Notes under the pieces: generated by a model
Databases searched by the model: none
The model's input: only the letters and a program-made list of their open reading frames with translations
What the model was told of the DNA's origin: nothing
From: Butyriboletus loyo
Lineage: Eukaryota > Basidiomycota > Agaricomycetes > Boletales > Boletaceae
DNA: 64,000 nucleotides
Assembly (NCBI GenBank): GCA_038093515.1
Contig: JBBPSI010000119.1
Coordinates: forward strand, 1 to 64,000
Direction: 5' to 3'
Shown: piece by piece, positions 62,980-64,000 of the stretch
Layout: each line of letters opens with the position of its first letter
Position numbering within the stretch: the stretch's first letter is position 1
Position numbers and translations under genes: made by a program

Positions 62980-63479
62980 ATGCAAAATCAAGCCCAACCA
63001 GAAATCGAAACAGAACCTATGGATGACGAGACCATGAACTGGCCCATCGACCCCAAGTACCAAGGCGCCTTCATCAAACCAACCCACTACACTGCACCAC
63101 TTTGTGTAAAGACTTCATCAAGCCTTCCAAAGTCAACGATACTATCCGAGGCGCCATCGTCAAAGTCCAACTCACCATCCATCACACCTACCTCGCCAGC
63201 CAGAAACCACCCCGCGACTCAAACATTGAACAACTCACGGTTTTGAAACGCGGTAATGTTGTCACATCATCCGGCTACAGAAAAATCAACCCGCGCTCAG
63301 GGCCTATTCTCGCATCCAATATTGCTCATAAACGAATCGCTCCAGAAGAAATCGAGACGCCAACTGAAAAAAAGGGCAGAAACAAGAAGGGGAAAGCCAA
63401 ACTCACAAACAACGATGAAGAAGAACCTTCTGTGCGCGCTTCAACCTCTGTGACTGAAGACGAAAAAATGAAAATGTAA
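62980..63479 (+). pseudogene. Frameshifted ORF, unknown protein
   Basis: The ATG at 62980 gives MQNQAQPEIETEPMDDETM, WPIDPKYQGAFIKPTHYTAP, after which coding character moves to another frame: CKDFIKPSKVNDTIRGAIV, HHTYLASQKPPRDSN, LTVLKRGNVV, then a Lys-rich end (EKKGRNKKGKAK) and TAA at 63477-63479. The switch happens at TTTGTGTAAAG (about 63100-63110), where removing one GT would restore a single frame of about 165 codons. No intron fits. Either a 2-bp insertion has broken the gene, or there is a sequence error. I do not recognise the family; the basic tail hints at nucleic-acid binding. Confidence 0.4.
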
Positions 63480-64000
63480 CCATTCCGAATTGTGCATCTC
63501 ATTATTGTCTATATTATTTCGAACCATCCATACATGTCTTCTTAAATAGCTTCCATTCGCCCGTCACAACCAATTCCGCTGCTTGCCACAATCGGCTCAT
63601 TTCCCCTAAACCCAGCAAGGTCATCGCCACTGGCGATACCTAGTTTACAAATTGAGCCACCATACACAAACAGAAACAGCACCGACAGGTGTGTCAAGGT
63701 GCTGTCTCATTTCGACCTAGGTTCGTCATGAGCCGAGTGTGACATTAAATAATGGTAGGTTTGCATCAATGATTGATGAAGGTGACGATGGTGGCGCATC
63801 TCGTGTTGCCACACATCAATATGCATCACATCCGATAAAGACGCAAGGTTATTGTGTTCAGAGACTATGCAGTCACTAGTGCGTCCGAGACTCCAAGCAT
63901 CAACGCCGAAGAATATGAAGAGCTAATATCTACATAATAATGGAGCAGGACAGCATGCTCTGCCTCATTAGGGTTGGGGCTACCTCGAGTTAGAGTTAAG
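63480..64000. other. 3' flank, no gene seen
   Basis: No coding region is supported. A single TTAGGG occurs near 63968, but there is no telomeric array. Confidence 0.4.

Noticed and set aside
63960..64000. TTAGGG near the window end as a telomere
   Set aside because: A single copy followed by unrelated sequence.

Overview
This window comes from the nuclear genome of a mushroom-forming basidiomycete (Agaricomycetes). It has compact eukaryotic genes split by many introns of about 45-70 nt with GT...AG ends, including microexons. Single-copy eukaryotic housekeeping genes lie among families typical of Agaricomycetes: an F-box/LRR-like protein, a TPR-CHAT protein, and several lineage-restricted proteins of unknown function. 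I identified no bacterial features, CRISPR array, rRNA or tRNA. Gene ends were placed by reading frames, splice signals and recognised family motifs; internal exon borders are given only where I resolved them.

Layout. 284-1871 (+): conserved basidiomycete protein of unknown function. 1889-5956 (+): TPR plus proline-rich protein. 5957-7729: relics of a tandem duplication that copied the facing 3' ends of the TPR gene and VPS27. 7730-10352 (-): VPS27 (ESCRT-0). 10952-17601 (+): RPB1, largest subunit of RNA polymerase II, with its CTD spread over very small exons. 18013-21922 (+): meiotic MutS homologue MSH4, whose Walker A motif crosses an 8-nt microexon. 22335-24333 (+): FAD-dependent oxidoreductase. 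24802-27297 (-): CTP synthase. 28958-32181 (-): Bni4-like protein. 33103-34225 (-) and 34424-38002 (+): BCP1 and VPS35, a divergent pair 198 bp apart. 39320-43409 (+): TPR-CHAT protease-like gene with 15 near-identical 135-bp repeats and an in-frame TAG. 45785/46037-47821 (+): F-box protein. 49717-51784 (+): MFS transporter of the monocarboxylate type. 52218-54400 (-): proline dehydrogenase. 54618-59143 (-): CAND1. 59454-60005 (-): small Agaricomycete protein. 60442-62371 (-): DUF3445 protein. 62980-63479 (+): frameshifted ORF.

How the genes relate. Most are independent housekeeping functions: transcription, meiosis, endosomal sorting and retrieval (VPS27, VPS35), nucleotide and proline metabolism, and SCF ligase exchange (CAND1). 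The accessory parts are about 5.9-7.7 kb and 38-49.7 kb. The most interesting element is the TPR-CHAT gene. Its caspase-like His/Cys pair is preserved, its repeat array shows concerted evolution, and one repeat carries a CAG-to-TAG nonsense change that separates the N-terminus from the protease domain.
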